A stretch of DNA of 64,000 nt from Bradysia coprophila (GCF_014529535.1 NW_023504014.1:186001-250000); one strand, 5' to 3'. Counted from the first letter of the stretch, positions 33,522-46,075 are shown. A program made the numbers and translations. Notes: generated by a model from the letters alone, not told the origin.

Positions 33522-35275
33522 AGCCCCGTACGAAGTACGAAGGGGCTTATAGGATTACGATGCCGTGTGTAATTGATGGAATTCGAAGCAGACGGTAAGG
33601 GCAAAGTGTTTGCCTATGTTCATAGATGACGAATCTGCAATAAAAATTTGGGCCGTCTGTCCGTCTTTCCGTCTGTCCGTCACGTCGATATCTTGAGTAA
33701 ATCAAATCCGATTTCAAAATTTTTTTTTCCCTGAAAGATAGTCAAAATAGTGAGGCTAAGTTCGAAGATGGGCATATTCGGGTCGGCCCTTCGTGAATTA
33801 GGGCCACCTAAGTGATTTAAGGTCTTTTGGTGATATTTATGGCAAAATAAACGATGAAAATGTAAATGACACGGCAAATGATAGGTATTGTCAATACCAA
33901 TCCAGGAAAAAAAAGTTTTTTAAAATCGGGTGAGTGGACCGTGAGTTAGGGCCTTAGAAGTGAAAAGCTACTAGGGCCCTATGTGTATTTTACATAGAAC
34001 TCGAGTAAGTTTCATTCGTTTTTCGTAATTTTTGTGTCATTTGGAAAGTAATCAAAGGCCGAATAGAATGTTGTTGAAAAAAAAAAAAAATTTGGGTCCT
34101 CGGACTAAGGCCGCTACTAGGGCCCTATGTGTATTTTATATTGAACTCGAGTAAATTTAATCCGTTTTTCGTAATTTTTGTTTCATTTGGAAGATAATCG
34201 AACGCCGAATAGAAAGTTGTTGAAAAAAAATTAAATTTGGGTCCTTGGACTAAGGCCACTACTAGGGCCCTATGTGTATTTTATATTGAACTCGAGTAAA
34301 TTTCATTCGTTTTTCGTAATTTTTGTGTCATTTGGAAGGTAATCAAAGGCCGAATAGAATGTTGTTGAAAAAAAAATTAAATTTGGGTCCTCGGACTAAG
34401 GCCGCTACTAGGGTCCTATGCGTATTTTACATACAACTCGAGTAAATTTCATCCGTTTTTCGTAATTTTTGTTTCATTTGAAAGATAATCGAACACCGAA
34501 TAGAATGTTTTTGAAAAAAAAAATTAAATTTGGGTCCTCGGACTAAGGCCGCTACTAGGGCCCTATGCGTATTTTACATACAACTCGAGTAAATTTCATC
34601 CGTTTTTCGTAATTTTTGTCTCATTTGAAAGATAATCGAACACCGAATAGAATGTTTTTGAAAAAAAAAATTAAATTTGGGTCCTTGGACTAAGGCCGTT
34701 ACTAGGGCCCTATGTGTATTTTGAATATAACTCGAGCAAATTTCATCCGTTTTTCGTAATTTGTGTTTCATTTGGAAGGTAATCAAAGGCCGAATAGAAT
34801 GTTGTTGAAAAAAAATTAAATTTGGGTCCTCGGACTAAGGCCGCTACTAGGGCCCTATGTGTATTTTACATATAACTCGAGCAAATTTCATCCGTTTTTC
34901 GTATTTTTTGTTTCATTTGGAAGGTAATCAAAGGCCGAATAGAATGTTGTTGAAAAAAAAAATTAAATTTGGATCCTCGGACTGAGGCCGATACTAGGTC
35001 CTATGTGTATTTATACTAAATAAATTAAAATTTTAGGGCTATTTGAAATTTTTGTTTTATTTGAAAGGAACGTCGTACGGGGCTTCGTAATTGCGCTATG
35101 CGCAATTTCTAAGATGTACACATTTCATAATAATTTGACTTCCACTACGTTTACGGGTGCAATAGGTCTACGGTCAAAGTAGGGTGACAGACGCACTAGG
35201 GTCACGTACGCAATAGATATACGGGTTTGCACGGGGCTCAGTCACAGCAGACGCTCCGACTGTTCTGATGGCTCG
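33522..35275 (-). mobile_element. Helentron-like non-autonomous element, copy 2
   Basis: Reverse orientation: the hairpin end AGCCCCGTACGAAGTACGAA is at 33522 and the CGAGCC end at 35275. It has the same subterminal repeat, (GACAGACG)n tract (33652-33684) and central array as copy 1. A-runs at both outside borders match the A-run target of copy 1. No protein. Confidence 0.8.
33975..35015 (-). repeat. ~146-bp tandem array inside Helentron-like copy 2
   Basis: About seven units marked by GGGCCCTATGTGTATTTTA. Units carry either the AAAGGCCGAATAG or the GAACACCGAATAG variant in a mixed order different from copy 1. Confidence 0.95.
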
Positions 35276-35282
35276 TTTTATA

Positions 35283-35460
35283 TGTGCCTAGAAAGTACTT
35301 CGGCCCTAGAAACTAAAACCACTTTCAAAAAAATTCTTCGAAGCAGGGCCTATTTTTGAGAATTTGATTCCTAAAAATTCCTAAAATTCTTTAAATTCCT
35401 AAAAAATTCCAAAAATTCCTTAAATTCCTAGAAATTCCCAAAATTCCTAAAATTTAGAAA
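35283..35460 (-). repeat. repeat fragment plus AATTCCT minisatellite
   Basis: 35283-35345 matches 11047-11105 in reverse. 35345-35455 is a run of ATTCCTAAAA units related to the AATTCCC family. Confidence 0.65.
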
Positions 35461-35922
35461 AACTGAGTAAAAACGTTCTATTTTCTGGATTTTAATTAAA
35501 CGTCTTCGAAAATTAAAAAAATTAAATAAAAACAACATTTCAAATGAAATTTACTCAGATCATTTAGATTTTTTTGGTGGAACCTATTCAAATTTCGATT
35601 TCGATTTTACGATTTCACGATAACGTTACGATCAATAATAGACTGCTAGCTGGGAACTATAAAAAAAAATAAAGACGAATATTTTAAGCTTAATATTTCG
35701 ATTATAACAATAAGCAAATAAAATAAATAAAAAAAATTCTTTGAAACCCAAAAAATAGCGAGTTCATCGAAAACAAGACAAATGCTTACTCTTTTCTATG
35801 CTAGGCGTTCTCAATGAAAAAGAGAAGCTAATTGTAAAGGCGCTAAAAAGAACAGCGAGAACAACAGTCGTTACTAATCTGAATTTCATTATCCCGAAAT
35901 TGTTACGAAAATACGGTATTGC
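35461..35922. other. intergenic, nothing recognised
   Basis: No supported gene. Confidence 0.4.
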
Positions 35923-35923
35923 A

Positions 35924-36123
35924 CTTTGTCAAAGCACCTAGCAGGGTAATAGAAAAAAATAAAGTAGTACTTTAATCGAAGTATGCGAATATTTCCATAC
36001 CTTTTTTTTCATAATGTCATTGCAAAATTACCATTAAGGCTGCTAATGGTATTATTGGTATCAAAAAACTACTCTATTTGACGTGTAAAAACCTCTATTA
36101 CCCTGCTAGGTGCTTTGACTTTG
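35924..36123. mobile_element. 190-bp MITE with 24-bp perfect inverted ends
   Basis: Core 35929-36118. Perfect terminal repeats begin TCAAAGCACCTAGCAGGG. CTTTG is present on both sides (35924-35928, 36119-36123). No coding capacity. Confidence 0.8.
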
Positions 36124-36181
36124 TAGTATATTGGTTATACATAATATACCAAGTACTCTGTAAGCATAGCCGAATTTCAGC

Positions 36182-36357
36182 TTTCAACCAACACACTTCA
36201 AGCAAAAGTCCTTCGAGTGACAGCTGCCAAATAGAGTACATTTTGTATGAAAATTTCATCCAGAATTTTTTACAGTGCCAAAATTTGTTTGATACACTGT
36301 CCCGTTTCAGTACTCCATTTAGAGTACCACCCATGGTTAAAGTGCGTTGTTTCAACC
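36182..36357. mobile_element. ~158-bp MITE, AACGCACTT family, copy 1
   Basis: Terminal repeats ACACACTTCAAGC at 36191 and, inverted, ACGCACTTTAACC at 36335-36347. TTTCAACC occurs at 36182-36189 and 36350-36357 as an 8-bp duplication, hAT-like. Confidence 0.75.
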
Positions 36358-36711
36358 CAAAAACAGCGAAATCTTCTCAAAAAAAGAAGAGAAATTGAAA
36401 ATATCTTTCTTAAGAACTACAAGCGGAGTGAGCATTCATTTTTGTCTCAGATTCTAATCTAATTTAAAGTAATTAATAGATTTGTCACGGTAGTGCATTT
36501 ACATCGATATTTAAAAAAGGAAGTGTTACTTGATGTATCAAAAAATATTTCGTTTACAAAAACCGTTTCAACTTGTGTAGCATTCGAAGGGGAAACAACC
36601 TAAAATGCAACTTATTAACAACTCATTTGCAACTCTTTTTTCTTCTTAGATTTTTGGTTATGACAGTAACGTAACATTTGATAGGTTTTTGTAACCTTTC
36701 GTGAATGACCA

Positions 36712-36861
36712 ACGCACTTCAAGCAAAAGTGATCATAATCGACAGCTGCCAAATATAGTACTATTTTCCATACAATTGTTTTTTACAGTGTTTCACAGAT
36801 GTGTGACACACTGCCACGTTTCTGTACCAAATTTAGAGTACCACTCATGCTTGAAGTGCGT
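36712..36861. mobile_element. 150-bp MITE, AACGCACTT family, copy 2
   Basis: Perfect 13-bp terminal repeats ACGCACTTCAAGC (36712-36724 and, inverted, 36849-36861). The interior shares CGACAGCTGCCAAATA and TTTAGAGTACCAC with copy 1. No clear duplication. A diverged fragment is at 56730-56840. Confidence 0.75.
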
Positions 36862-37514
36862 CCAAAAAATAACTATAAAAAAACGTAATGAAAAAACCAT
36901 TGTTTAAGAATGACGACCGGGCCTCACTATCTCAGTCGACCTTATACAATTATTTGTATATTAATACAAATGTGCCTATATAGTAGCTGATTTCGATGTA
37001 ACAGTGGCATTAAATTGTAGGATGGCAAACTCGAGGGCAAAATCGCAAGAGTGGTTCAAAGGAGTGTTTAAAACGCATGTCTACGTAAAACCATCGGTCC
37101 AAAATTCTCATATAAATTCAGTTTTTGTTATTGGAGTGCGTTAGCTACAGATCATCTTCAAAGCACGGTACTTTCAGACGTAACCTCACTTAAGTTTCGT
37201 TAAATTCATTCATTCATTCATTTGTATGATATTTTTTTTAACGTGGATGGCATTTCAAACGGCCTTGAAAATGATCCACTACTATACTGTAAGTATTTTG
37301 ACACGTCACGACAAGTTAATCGATGTTCAACTTATTTTTGTGGGAGTCTTGTATAAAAGCGTCTTCCTCCTTGGGAGGATTAAAACAAATTAGAAACAAA
37401 AAGAACGAATGTTGAAGCTGGTGAAGTACAAGATTCTAATTAAAACTTTAAAAATATTTTAAGCGATAAAAGTAATAGATTTATCGCTACAATGCAGCTG
37501 CATTTGGTTAAAGT
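36862..37514. other. intergenic, nothing recognised
   Basis: No supported gene. Confidence 0.35.
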
Positions 37515-37916
37515 TTGAGAAATCTTTTCCTCAAACATACACCCTATTCCGATTCTCCTAATTGGCATGACCTGAATGCAAATTCTGAATCTTTTTTATT
37601 TTCACACAACTTTAGAACACCATCGAAAGGACATAGTTTCATAAATATGTTAGGTGTTTCGGCCATCTGTTCTTGTGACTTGGCACTTGAGACTGGTTTG
37701 CGGATCTTTAGGGATTGTCCGCTATGTACCAATCTCATGTTTCGCACCTTAGGGTATCACCATCATTAACGACATCTTATCGAAAATAGGGAAATTCCCC
37801 TAACAGAAGTAGTAAGGTCAGGAAGTAGGGAATAAAGGAACTTCGATCTGGGTTCCTGCTCCTGAACGGACAAAGCATCCCAGAACCCTAATCTAATCTA
37901 TCTAATCTAGGCATAC
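37515..37916 (+). pseudogene. 3' end of a LINE (non-LTR retrotransposon), degenerate
   Basis: The 84-codon frame at 37515-37769 ends with CSCDLALETGLRIFRDCPLC, like the C-x-C...H...C knuckle near the end of I/R1/LOA-type reverse transcriptases but with R in place of H. The downstream tail ends in AATCTAATCTATCTAATCTA, a short tandem tail typical of LINEs that lack poly(A). It is 5'-truncated. Family assignment is tentative. Confidence 0.55.
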
Positions 37917-38042
37917 TAGAGTAGAGCATTGCCACGCATATGTGAGGGATCGCTATATTTAACACTAAGAAAATCGGAGTTTATCGCACATTTTGGGAAA
38001 GACTGCGCATACCGATAAGTAATTCATCCTTTTACATATATT

Positions 38043-38236
38043 CATCTGTTATCGATATCGACAACAAAAATAATGACAAGCTCTGAATAATGTGTTCCTT
38101 TATATAGAAAAATTCATGTTAAAAAATTGAAGTACAAGATTTGACATCAACAGATTGAAATTACTTTGATCAATGGAAGTAATAGACCCGATAATCATAC
38201 TGGTAATATGTTTGACGTCTGTTACAGGTTAATGCG
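38043..38236 (-). repeat. dispersed ~190-bp repeat (family C), reverse
   Basis: From TTCATCTGTTATCGATATCG to GACGTCTGTTACAGGTTAATG; closely matches 24198-24392. Confidence 0.85.
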
Positions 38237-38604
38237 TGGTTTTGTACAACTTTTTTTTCTAGTGAACCTACGTTGTGCAATGCTTGAAATCTATAAATTA
38301 TAATGTTTGGTAGCACATTGATCTGAAGTACCGCTGGTGTACATTCCACCACGAATTCATATCCCATTAATGGACTCCTAATGCGCTTTCGAGAGCTTAA
38401 ATGACTGAATCACATTTTTCTTACCTTTAATTTTTCGTCTTAATTACCGATCGTAAATGATTCAATCTCGTTGCGAAACATTTTTACCAAGTAAATTAAT
38501 AACTGAAACAACTGAATTAGATGGATTTACCCACTTCATACGAAATGCGTCGTATATTATGTTGTACGTGTTAAAGCCAAGGCTTTCATCAAGCAGCAAA
38601 AAAA

Positions 38605-39876
38605 CGAGCCATCAGAACAGTCGGAGCGTTTGCTGCGACTGAGCCCCGTACAAACCCGTATATCTATTGCGTACGTGACCCTAGTGCGTCTGTCACCCTA
38701 CTTTGACCGTAAGCCTATTGCGCCGGTTAAAGTAGTTAAAGTAAAATTATTATGTAATATGTACATCTTACAAATTGCGCATAGCGCAATTACGAAGCCC
38801 CGTACGACGTTCCTTTCAAATTTATTGAGTATAAATACACATAGGGCCTAGTATCGGCCTCAGTCCGAGGATCCAAATTTATTATTTTTTTTCAACTACA
38901 TTCTATTCGGCCTTTGATTACCTTCCAAATGAAACAAAAATTACGAAAAACGGATGAAATTTGCTCGAGTTATATGTATAAAAACACATAGGGCCCTAGT
39001 AGCGGCCTTAGGCCAAGGACCCAAATTTAATTTTTTTTCAACAACATTCTATTCGGCATTCGATTACCTCCCAAATGAAACAAAAATTACGAAAAACGGA
39101 TGAAATTTGCTCGAGTTATATGTAAAATACACATAGGGCCCTAGTAGTGGCCTTAGTCCAAGGACCCAAATTTAATTTTTTTTCAACAACATTCTATTCG
39201 GCCTATGATTACCTTCCAAATGAAACAAAAATTACGAAAAACGGATGAAATTTACTCGAGTTATATGTGAAATACACATAGGGCCCTAGTAACGGCCTTA
39301 GGCCAAGGACCCAAATTTAATTTTTTTCAACAACATTCTATTCGGCATTCGATTACCTTCCAAATCAAACAAAAATTACGAAAAACGAATGAAATTTACT
39401 CGAGTTCTATGTAAAATACACATAGGGCCCTAGTAGCATTTCACTTCTAAGGCCCTAACTCACGGTCCACTCACCCGATTTTAAAAAACTTTTTTTTCCT
39501 GGATTGGTATTGACAATACCTATCATTTGCCGTGTCATTTACATTTCCATCGTTTATTTTGCCATAAATATCACCAAAAGACCTTAAATCACTTAGGTGG
39601 CCCTAACTCACGAAGGGCCGACCCGAATATGCCCATCTTCGAACTTAGCCTCACTATTTCGACTATCTTTCAGGGAAAAAAAAAATTTTTGAAATCGGAT
39701 TTGATTTACTCAAGATATCGACGTGACAGACGGACAGACGGACAGACAAAATTTTTATTGCAGATTCGTCATCTATGAACATAGGCAAACCCTTTGCCCT
39801 TACCGTCTGCTTCGAATTCCATCAATTACACACGGCATCGTAATCCTATAAGCCCCTTTGTACTTCGTACGGGGCT
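38605..39876 (+). mobile_element. Helentron-like non-autonomous element, copy 3
   Basis: The shortest full copy (1272 bp), from CGAGCCATCAGAAC to the GGGGCT hairpin end, with A-runs outside both ends. The central array has only about four units (38845-39435), so length differences between copies are mainly array size. Confidence 0.8.
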
Positions 39877-40602
39877 AAAAACCGCACTTTTGGTCGATAA
39901 GATTGTGGTATGTCTGCGCTGGCACATAAAAATAAATAATTCAATTAAACATACGCACAATAAAATAAAAATAAATAAAAATTAATTCTCCTATTCACAC
40001 TTATTTCACCCATGGGCAATATTGAATGCGTTCCAATTACACGCTGTGTGTCTCGTTCATTTTTTTTTCTGTTACATTTTAATTGTTTACAGAAAAAAAT
40101 ATTAATCCGATAAAACTCGTTTGATCAATTTTTTTTGTAAACTTTAACTTCATTAATACAGTCGGAATTAGTTTTTAAATTTCATTAAAATGTGCTCGGC
40201 TAAAAGGTTTAATCACACAGTTTTATGCGACTTAAATTGTACTCGCATTAGAGTGTGTTTGCACTGCGCATTTAATGCGTTCCTTTAATAAACTGTGCCG
40301 TTTCAAATCGTATGAAGTAATTTTCGTTCAAATGTATATGGCAAACAACGGTCAATGGTCTTTGGTGTATGGATCTGTTTCTTGGAGAAATGTCTCAACA
40401 TTTAGGTTTGGCTTTTAAATGCCAAGAGGACGTCAATCAAAAAAATGACTTTATTTCATCATAAAACATTTTAATTTTATAAAATTACGTTCAACAGTTA
40501 ATTAATGGATGAACGAAACATGCTACGTCTATATCTCTATCCAATCCAGTCCACTTCAATTAGGAAGTCTTGCCTTCGTAAATCTGTATTCTCTCAAAAT
40601 AG
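39877..40602. other. intergenic, nothing recognised
   Basis: A+T-rich DNA without a supported gene. Confidence 0.4.
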
Positions 40603-40710
40603 TGTCAAATGAGTTGTCAATTTCACAAAGCTAACCTCAAACAATGACAGCTCCATATAAATTTTTGTAACATTTTGGTTAGCTTTGTGAAAATGACAGC
40701 TCATTTGACA
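40603..40710. repeat. 108-bp near-palindromic element
   Basis: 34-bp arms (40603-40636 and 40677-40710; TGTCAAATGAG(T/C)TGTCA...) differ at two positions around a 40-nt spacer. Probable MITE; no duplication found. Confidence 0.75.
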
Positions 40711-40928
40711 TCTCAAACGACATTGACAATGATCTATTTCCCTACATATTTACATATTTGGATAGTCGCTAACGTTCCAATGGTATGTCTCGTCGTCCTC
40801 ACTTTAAATAATAAACTTGTACTTCAAACAGTCCTTTCAGATAACAAAAATTGAGCTAGGAAAGGAATAAGAGTTTCGAATGATTTATTTAGCTAGTTGC
40901 ATTTTGGATCATTCTTTGAACGTAGTGA

Positions 40929-41097
40929 CTATTCGCAGGCGCCTGCCAATAGCCAAATTATTACTAAAGATGCTATTGGCAGGCGAACTTGCCTGCGAAT
41001 AGTGTTTTCCCTTTTACGGAGGCTATTGGCAGGCGCCTTCCAATAGCATTTTTCCTTTTACAAAGACTATTTGCAGGTGAAATGGCCTGACAATAGC
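40929..41097. repeat. cluster of four quasi-palindromic modules
   Basis: Four modules of CTATT(G/C)GCAGGC...GCCTGC(G/C)AATAG type start near 40931, 40971, 41028 and 41067. They are separated by spacers, two of which read TTTTCC(C)TTTTAC, the same spacer words as in the 95-bp array at 25207-25680. Confidence 0.75.
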
Positions 41098-41532
41098 ATC
41101 TACGTTTCAGTATTAGGACAAAGTAGCATTCACGTAAATAAAATTATGATTGCGTAGCTTAAGAAATGTATCAGGTCATTCGTGTTAAATCATCTTTGGT
41201 ATAAAGACGTTTTATAAGAATCTGTCTGGCGCACCGTAGAACAATTTTGCTTACACTTACAAAAATTAAGGAACAGTCACATTTTCGTCTTACATAATTT
41301 CTAGACCCAAACATTTGATTTTTCTAGAAATATCAGATAAATAAAACAAACACGCGAAACAAGCGAACAACACATGCACGAACTTTTTAATTTAAATTTT
41401 TTTAAGCTCACCGTGGTTCGTGACAACAGTAAAACAATCATTTTTTCTAAAAAATTTCATCTATTTTTCTGTTCATTGGATGTTACTCCGTTCAATAAAT
41501 TAGTTTTCATTTATCTAAAGAACAACATTGAC
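41098..41532. other. 3' flank of cuticle gene 4
   Basis: The last ~120 bp (ACAGTAAAACAAT ... TTCAATAAATTAG) are conserved beside genes 3, 5 and 6. Confidence 0.5.
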
Positions 41533-42414
41533 CTAATAATGGTAGTTGGATGAGTGATCGTTGTATGAGACATGAGCGGCGTCATGGCTGTATTCAGCGA
41601 TTTTAGCTACTGGAGCAGCATAGTGTGCAACTGGAGCAACTACTTTAGCTACAACTGGAGCGGAGTAGTGAGCAACTGGAGCGGAGTAGTGGGCAACTGG
41701 AGCTTGATGATGGTAGACTTGTTGAGGTTCAGCGTGGTAGACTTGTGGGGCAGCAACGTATTTGTGTACTGGTGCAACGACTTTGTGTACTGGGGCTGCT
41801 ACGACTTTGTGGTCGGTTGGGTCACGTCGGACAACTGCGTTGAATCCGTTGTGGTCATCGGCGGTGTATTCGACAACACGGTGATGACCATCAGCATCGT
41901 AGAGGCTGTAAGATCCACGGACAACATCTCCGTCACGGCTTTCTTGTTGTTGCTTGATGTCACCGGTCTGGGTGTCATGGACGGAGTAGCTGAAGTCGTA
42001 TTTTGGTGGAGCTTCATGTTCAACTTCGACATGTTTGTAGACTGGGGCAGCATGGTAGACTGTTTTGGAATTTTTGGACATTAGAGAAGGGCTTTAGAGA
42101 CATTGTTGGTCTATAATGTTCTACCTGGGGAAGATTTGACTACAGCTGGAGCAGCATAGTGTACTGGAGCTGCATGGTAGACTGGGGCAGCTTCGTAGTG
42201 ATGACCATCATTGGAATAGTGATGTTGAGCACTAGCTACGGCCACGAAGGCGAGCACAGCGATGAACTGAACGACAAGAACAAGAACATTTTAGTAAAAT
42301 TATGTCGAAGCACACAGGTCACACGAAAATTTGTTTTCAATTAAACATTTCAATGATCACTGAACTGAATGGTATGGTAATCCAAATAATCCTTTGCCTT
42401 ACTTTGAATGCCAT
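41533..42414 (-). CDS. RR-2 cuticular protein 4, complete
   Basis: 226 residues; minus-strand exons 42414..42403, 42266..42125 and 42059..41533 (introns 136 and 65 bp). Same domain order as protein 3. It has two AHYSAPV units in the tail and lacks the VVKTVAAP unit. Mature N-terminus [13 protein letters not shown]. The R&R domain is identical to protein 3 except for one residue (VVRGSYS versus VVHGSYS). Coding, intron and promoter sequences are nearly the same as gene 5. Confidence 0.92.
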
Positions 42415-42485
42415 GGTGAATTAAGAAGTTGTTTCTCGTTAAACTGTACGATGCGAACTACGATTTTTGACAATTACTTGATCGG

Positions 42486-42493
42486 TTTATATA
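42486..42493 (-). promoter_or_regulatory. TATA box of cuticle gene 4
   Basis: TATATAAA on the minus strand, 72 bp upstream of the ATG. Confidence 0.7.
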
Positions 42494-43019
42494 CGCAAAA
42501 ATTGTCGATCATATTCATCTCGGAAAAAATTGCCTGTTGGTGTATTCGCGAATTTCTGTTCGTATTAAAAATATTAAATTTATTTTTAAGACGGCACGCC
42601 TCACACATTGATACATTTTTATGCAATCAATATTTTCGGGGTCAAAGAATGGTATTTCGGGCGAAATGTGGATGATTAGAAATATCAATAAAAATCCGAA
42701 TGAAATCAAGACAATACCAAGGTGGAATTAGAGCAAAATATTGATTGGGGGTTTTAGGTAGAAATTGTAGGTTTTTCTAACAAATATGAGGTTGGGACGA
42801 TTTTTAATTTAAAAGCTCGCATCGTAATTTTCGAATTACTTTGATATTGTTTATGTTAAGAAATTGAGGAACTAAATTTTTTTCTCCTAGAAATGAATCA
42901 ACTTTTTATTATTTTATTACTGGAGTTTCTCTAAAAAGTGACACAGAAAATTCCTCACCTTGGAAGTCTCATAACCCGGTCAGTTCTTAATAAATAATGT
43001 TGGAGAAATTAAGACGTTG
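42494..43019. other. upstream flank of cuticle gene 4
   Basis: 42494-42750 is conserved upstream of genes 5 and 6 (CCTCACACATTGATACATTTT ... TCAAGACAAT), then diverges. No gene. Confidence 0.5.
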
Positions 43020-43310
43020 TCGCTCATTTCAATAATTTCTTCCCTTTTCTAGAACCTAGAGATTTGATGTGTCATGTGTCTTACCAGACTTTTTCGTTTT
43101 TTTCTTCAATAGTAGAATTTCGAGCATGCGAATGTTAATCTCCCCAAAACCGCTAAAAGTTCCGCTGGACGACGAGGTGTCCCTATCGATATAGCCTAAC
43201 AGCGAAAAATTTGACCTTACGGATTTCAACTATTTCCTATGCAATCGGTGCTGGTGTGTCGAGAACACCTTGAGCAGTGAGTACACAAAACATTCCTATA
43301 TCATGACGGT
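43020..43310 (-). repeat. cluster-specific repeat unit D, copy 1
   Basis: Similar to 49793-50115 and 52566-52815. Shares TTCTAGAACCTAGAG(A/C)TTT, GAATTTCGAGCAT and ATAGCCTAACA. On the minus strand this copy has stops in the frame that is open at 50090..49812. Confidence 0.7.
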
Positions 43311-43697
43311 AGCTGCATTATGTGTGAGGATCACACTGTGAGCTTACATATCTTGCCATTTTGTACCTAAAGAAAAGTTTGTCATGTGATAATGTTGTGA
43401 GAACTTATTCTGACGAATTAGTAATTAGAAAATGATGAAGATGAACAAAACAAGAAAAATTAAAATTTTTACTCTCGGGTGTTTCAGATATTAGATGATG
43501 TGGATCGAGGCGGACTCTGAAGTCTCTGGACTGCGAATAAAGAAGCTAGGTATGACCACTCATCTTCATTTTCAATTATCCGTATTTTATGCATCACACG
43601 GTAACAGGGAACCGTTAGTTTGGGGTGGGTTTCCTCATTTTGGAATTCTATCCGCAAATTATATAATTGAACTGAGGCAAATACTGATTCGTTTCTT
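43311..43697. other. intergenic, nothing firmly recognised
   Basis: 43611-43680 (TTTGGGGTGGGTTTCCTCATT) resembles 52918-52985, so the duplicated block extends here. No gene. Confidence 0.4.
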
Positions 43698-43880
43698 ACA
43701 GTGCCTATATTCGCGAAAATATTTTCTTAATTTTCTCAAATTTTCACAAATTTCATAAATTTTCACAAATTTTCTTGAATTTTCACAAATTTTCGTGAAT
43801 TTTCATGAAATTTCACGAATTTTCTTAAGTTTTCACAAATTTTCACGAATTTTCAAGAATTTTCATGAAATTTAGGAAAA
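43698..43880 (+). repeat. TTTTCACAAA minisatellite with unique border, copy 1
   Basis: Border CAGTGCCTATATTCGCGAAA, then about 15 degenerate 10-11 bp units (ATTTTCACAA). A reverse copy is at 45640-45755. Confidence 0.8.
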
Positions 43881-44898
43881 ACGAATAAACAAGAGAACTA
43901 TTAGAAAATCGTCAAACACTCAGTTTAATTAACATTTAGTCGATGGGTCACTGAAAACCCTGTGTCAAAGTGAGGTCCGGAGCATGTTAAAGTGTTTTTC
44001 GGTTGAGTTTAGTATCCTGATGAAGAAAAGTTAGGGTTAAGGCTAAGATCCTGGGCAATAACTTTTGGCGGCGGCATCCGAAAATCCGTGTTTTTCAAGT
44101 TTTTTAGTGAATATCACGAGAACTCGAAAAGATAAAAAATTAGTTTGTGTAAAATACAGGATAAGCTGAAAAAATCGTCAAAGTCGAAATTTTTAATTAT
44201 TGAAAAAAATGCTTAATTTTGGGCCATTCTCTTCTCTTTTCAAGTGTTTTACATATACATATATATATTAACTGGGATATGCGAATCTCTAAATTCTGAA
44301 CACGAATGAAGAAATCAAAATGTTTTTGGAAAGTACAGGGTGGGTATTTTTCATGAAATCTTCGATTTCGCTGTTTTCTTTCCTGTTTTTTCAAATTTTT
44401 TTCGTAGACTTACTAATTATTTGATGGATATTTAGGAAATGCGGTCTTTCGAACCTTTTTTCTTATTCGTAGTTGTATGAATGCCAAATATTGTAAGATC
44501 CGTTCAAATGCTGACGAAAATAAATAACTTTTCTTGTTCTAACTGAAAAGTGCCCAGCTCACCTACCAAAAGAGGTTCACGTTGGTTTAAAACGCACGAA
44601 AACCGCTTGTAAACCTATTGTTACATTGTTTAAATATGGTGCATACGTGCAATTTGATACGTCAAGATATTCATGCTCTTTGTTTTATACATATGACCAA
44701 ATTATGTGATTAGGAGCGAATTGAAACAAAAAACGATTACGGCCCCGTACTCGTATCAAACAAATATATACATTTATATCCCGATACGACGAAGAGAAAC
44801 TAGTTCTGAGTTACATTTGTTTCTGTTTCGATAAAGTGCTACGATTTTCAGTTTTCAATATTACTATCCTATTACTTGCATCCATCATAGTAATTTAT
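43881..44898. other. intergenic, nothing recognised
   Basis: No supported gene. Confidence 0.4.
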
Positions 44899-45014
44899 GC
44901 AACAAGTTGCGAAAAGTAGTTGTTTTTGTCACTAGATGTGATGTTATCAGACGAGCGTAGCAAGTTTGATAACAACATCGTGTGACAAAAACAACCACTT
45001 TCGCAACGTGTTGC
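44899..45014. repeat. 116-bp foldback with GAGCG-type centre
   Basis: Arms share TTGCGAAA(A/G)TNGTTGTTTTTGTCAC-type sequence around CACTAGATGTGATGTTATCA; the centre is GACGAGCGTAGCAAGTT. The same centre type (ACGAGCGAAGCGAGTT) is at 46076-46178. Confidence 0.75.
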
Positions 45015-45022
45015 ATACAACG

Positions 45023-45209
45023 TTTTATGCAATTTTGTCGCAAAATCACTTTTTCATGTATTATTTCAAGGTATATTGATTTACTTTTTATCACTAGTGA
45101 CAAAAAGTTATATGGAAGTCCTTTTTGTCACTAGTGATAAAAAGTAAATCAATATACCATTGAAATGATGCATGAAAAAGTGAACATTTTGCGACGGAAT
45201 TGCATAAAA
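45023..45209. repeat. 187-bp near-perfect foldback
   Basis: Arms of about 84 bp, TTTTATGCAATT...TATCACTAGTGACAAAAAG and its complement, with a few mismatches and an 18-nt centre. Directly adjoins the preceding foldback and, at the right, family C sequence. Confidence 0.8.
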
Positions 45210-45314
45210 GTATTTTTAATCGGTTGATTTCAAATCTTGTACTTCGATTTTTTTAACATGCATTTTACTATATAAATACTGAAATCATACTACACAGAGC
45301 TTCGATAACAGATG
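45210..45314 (+). repeat. dispersed family C repeat, right half
   Basis: From GTATTTTTAATCGGTTGATT to TTCGATAACAGATGAATAT; the left half is absent. Confidence 0.8.
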
Positions 45315-45639
45315 AATATAATGAAAATAATGGGGAACTATAAATTGGACAAATTATTTTTAATTGTTGTTAAACATCATAATAAGCAAAACTGCTCCAA
45401 AATGGCTGATCTATATTTTCAGTTCGTAAAGTGCGTTTTTTAATTAGCGAATTCAAACGCCAAAACATCATAGACTGGGAAGCACTTAATTGACTGGGAA
45501 CATGGATGACTTTTAAAACTCTGATAAATCGAAAATTGTGTTTTTTAAAGATGAACAAACTGTAAGTCTAATAAAAAAAAATTGAAAAAAAAACGAGAAA
45601 AGCAACGATATAGAAAATTTTATGAAAAAATAAGTAATT

Positions 45640-45755
45640 TTCTTTAATTTTCCCAAATTTCATAAATTTTCACAAATTTTCACAATTTTCATGAATTTTC
45701 TCAAATTTTCACAATTTTCTTGAAATATTTTCGCGAATATAGGCACTGGTTTCTA
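45640..45755 (-). repeat. TTTTCACAAA minisatellite with unique border, copy 2
   Basis: Units, then the border in reverse: ATTTTCGCGAATATAGGCAC. Confidence 0.8.
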
Positions 45756-46075
45756 GATACCTAATTGGGCACAGTTATACATTAAGAAAATTTTAATTAT
45801 TTAGAAAATATCTTTTTAATATCGTTAGTGCATAACCGAGTTCAGTTATTATGTCACTAACCCAAAAAGAAAATAATTTCTTGCAGCAATTAGTTTTCTG
45901 AATTAACCATAAAAAATGATTGAGTTCAATACTCTAGCAAACAAACTTTCTTAAAAAATGGAATTACAGTGTAAAATAACTATGAGAAATTCTGCTTCTT
46001 CACAAGGCTTAAAGTGAACAGACTCACGAATCGTAAACAAGTAGCAGAGTTCAACAATAGCTATTTTCATAATAA

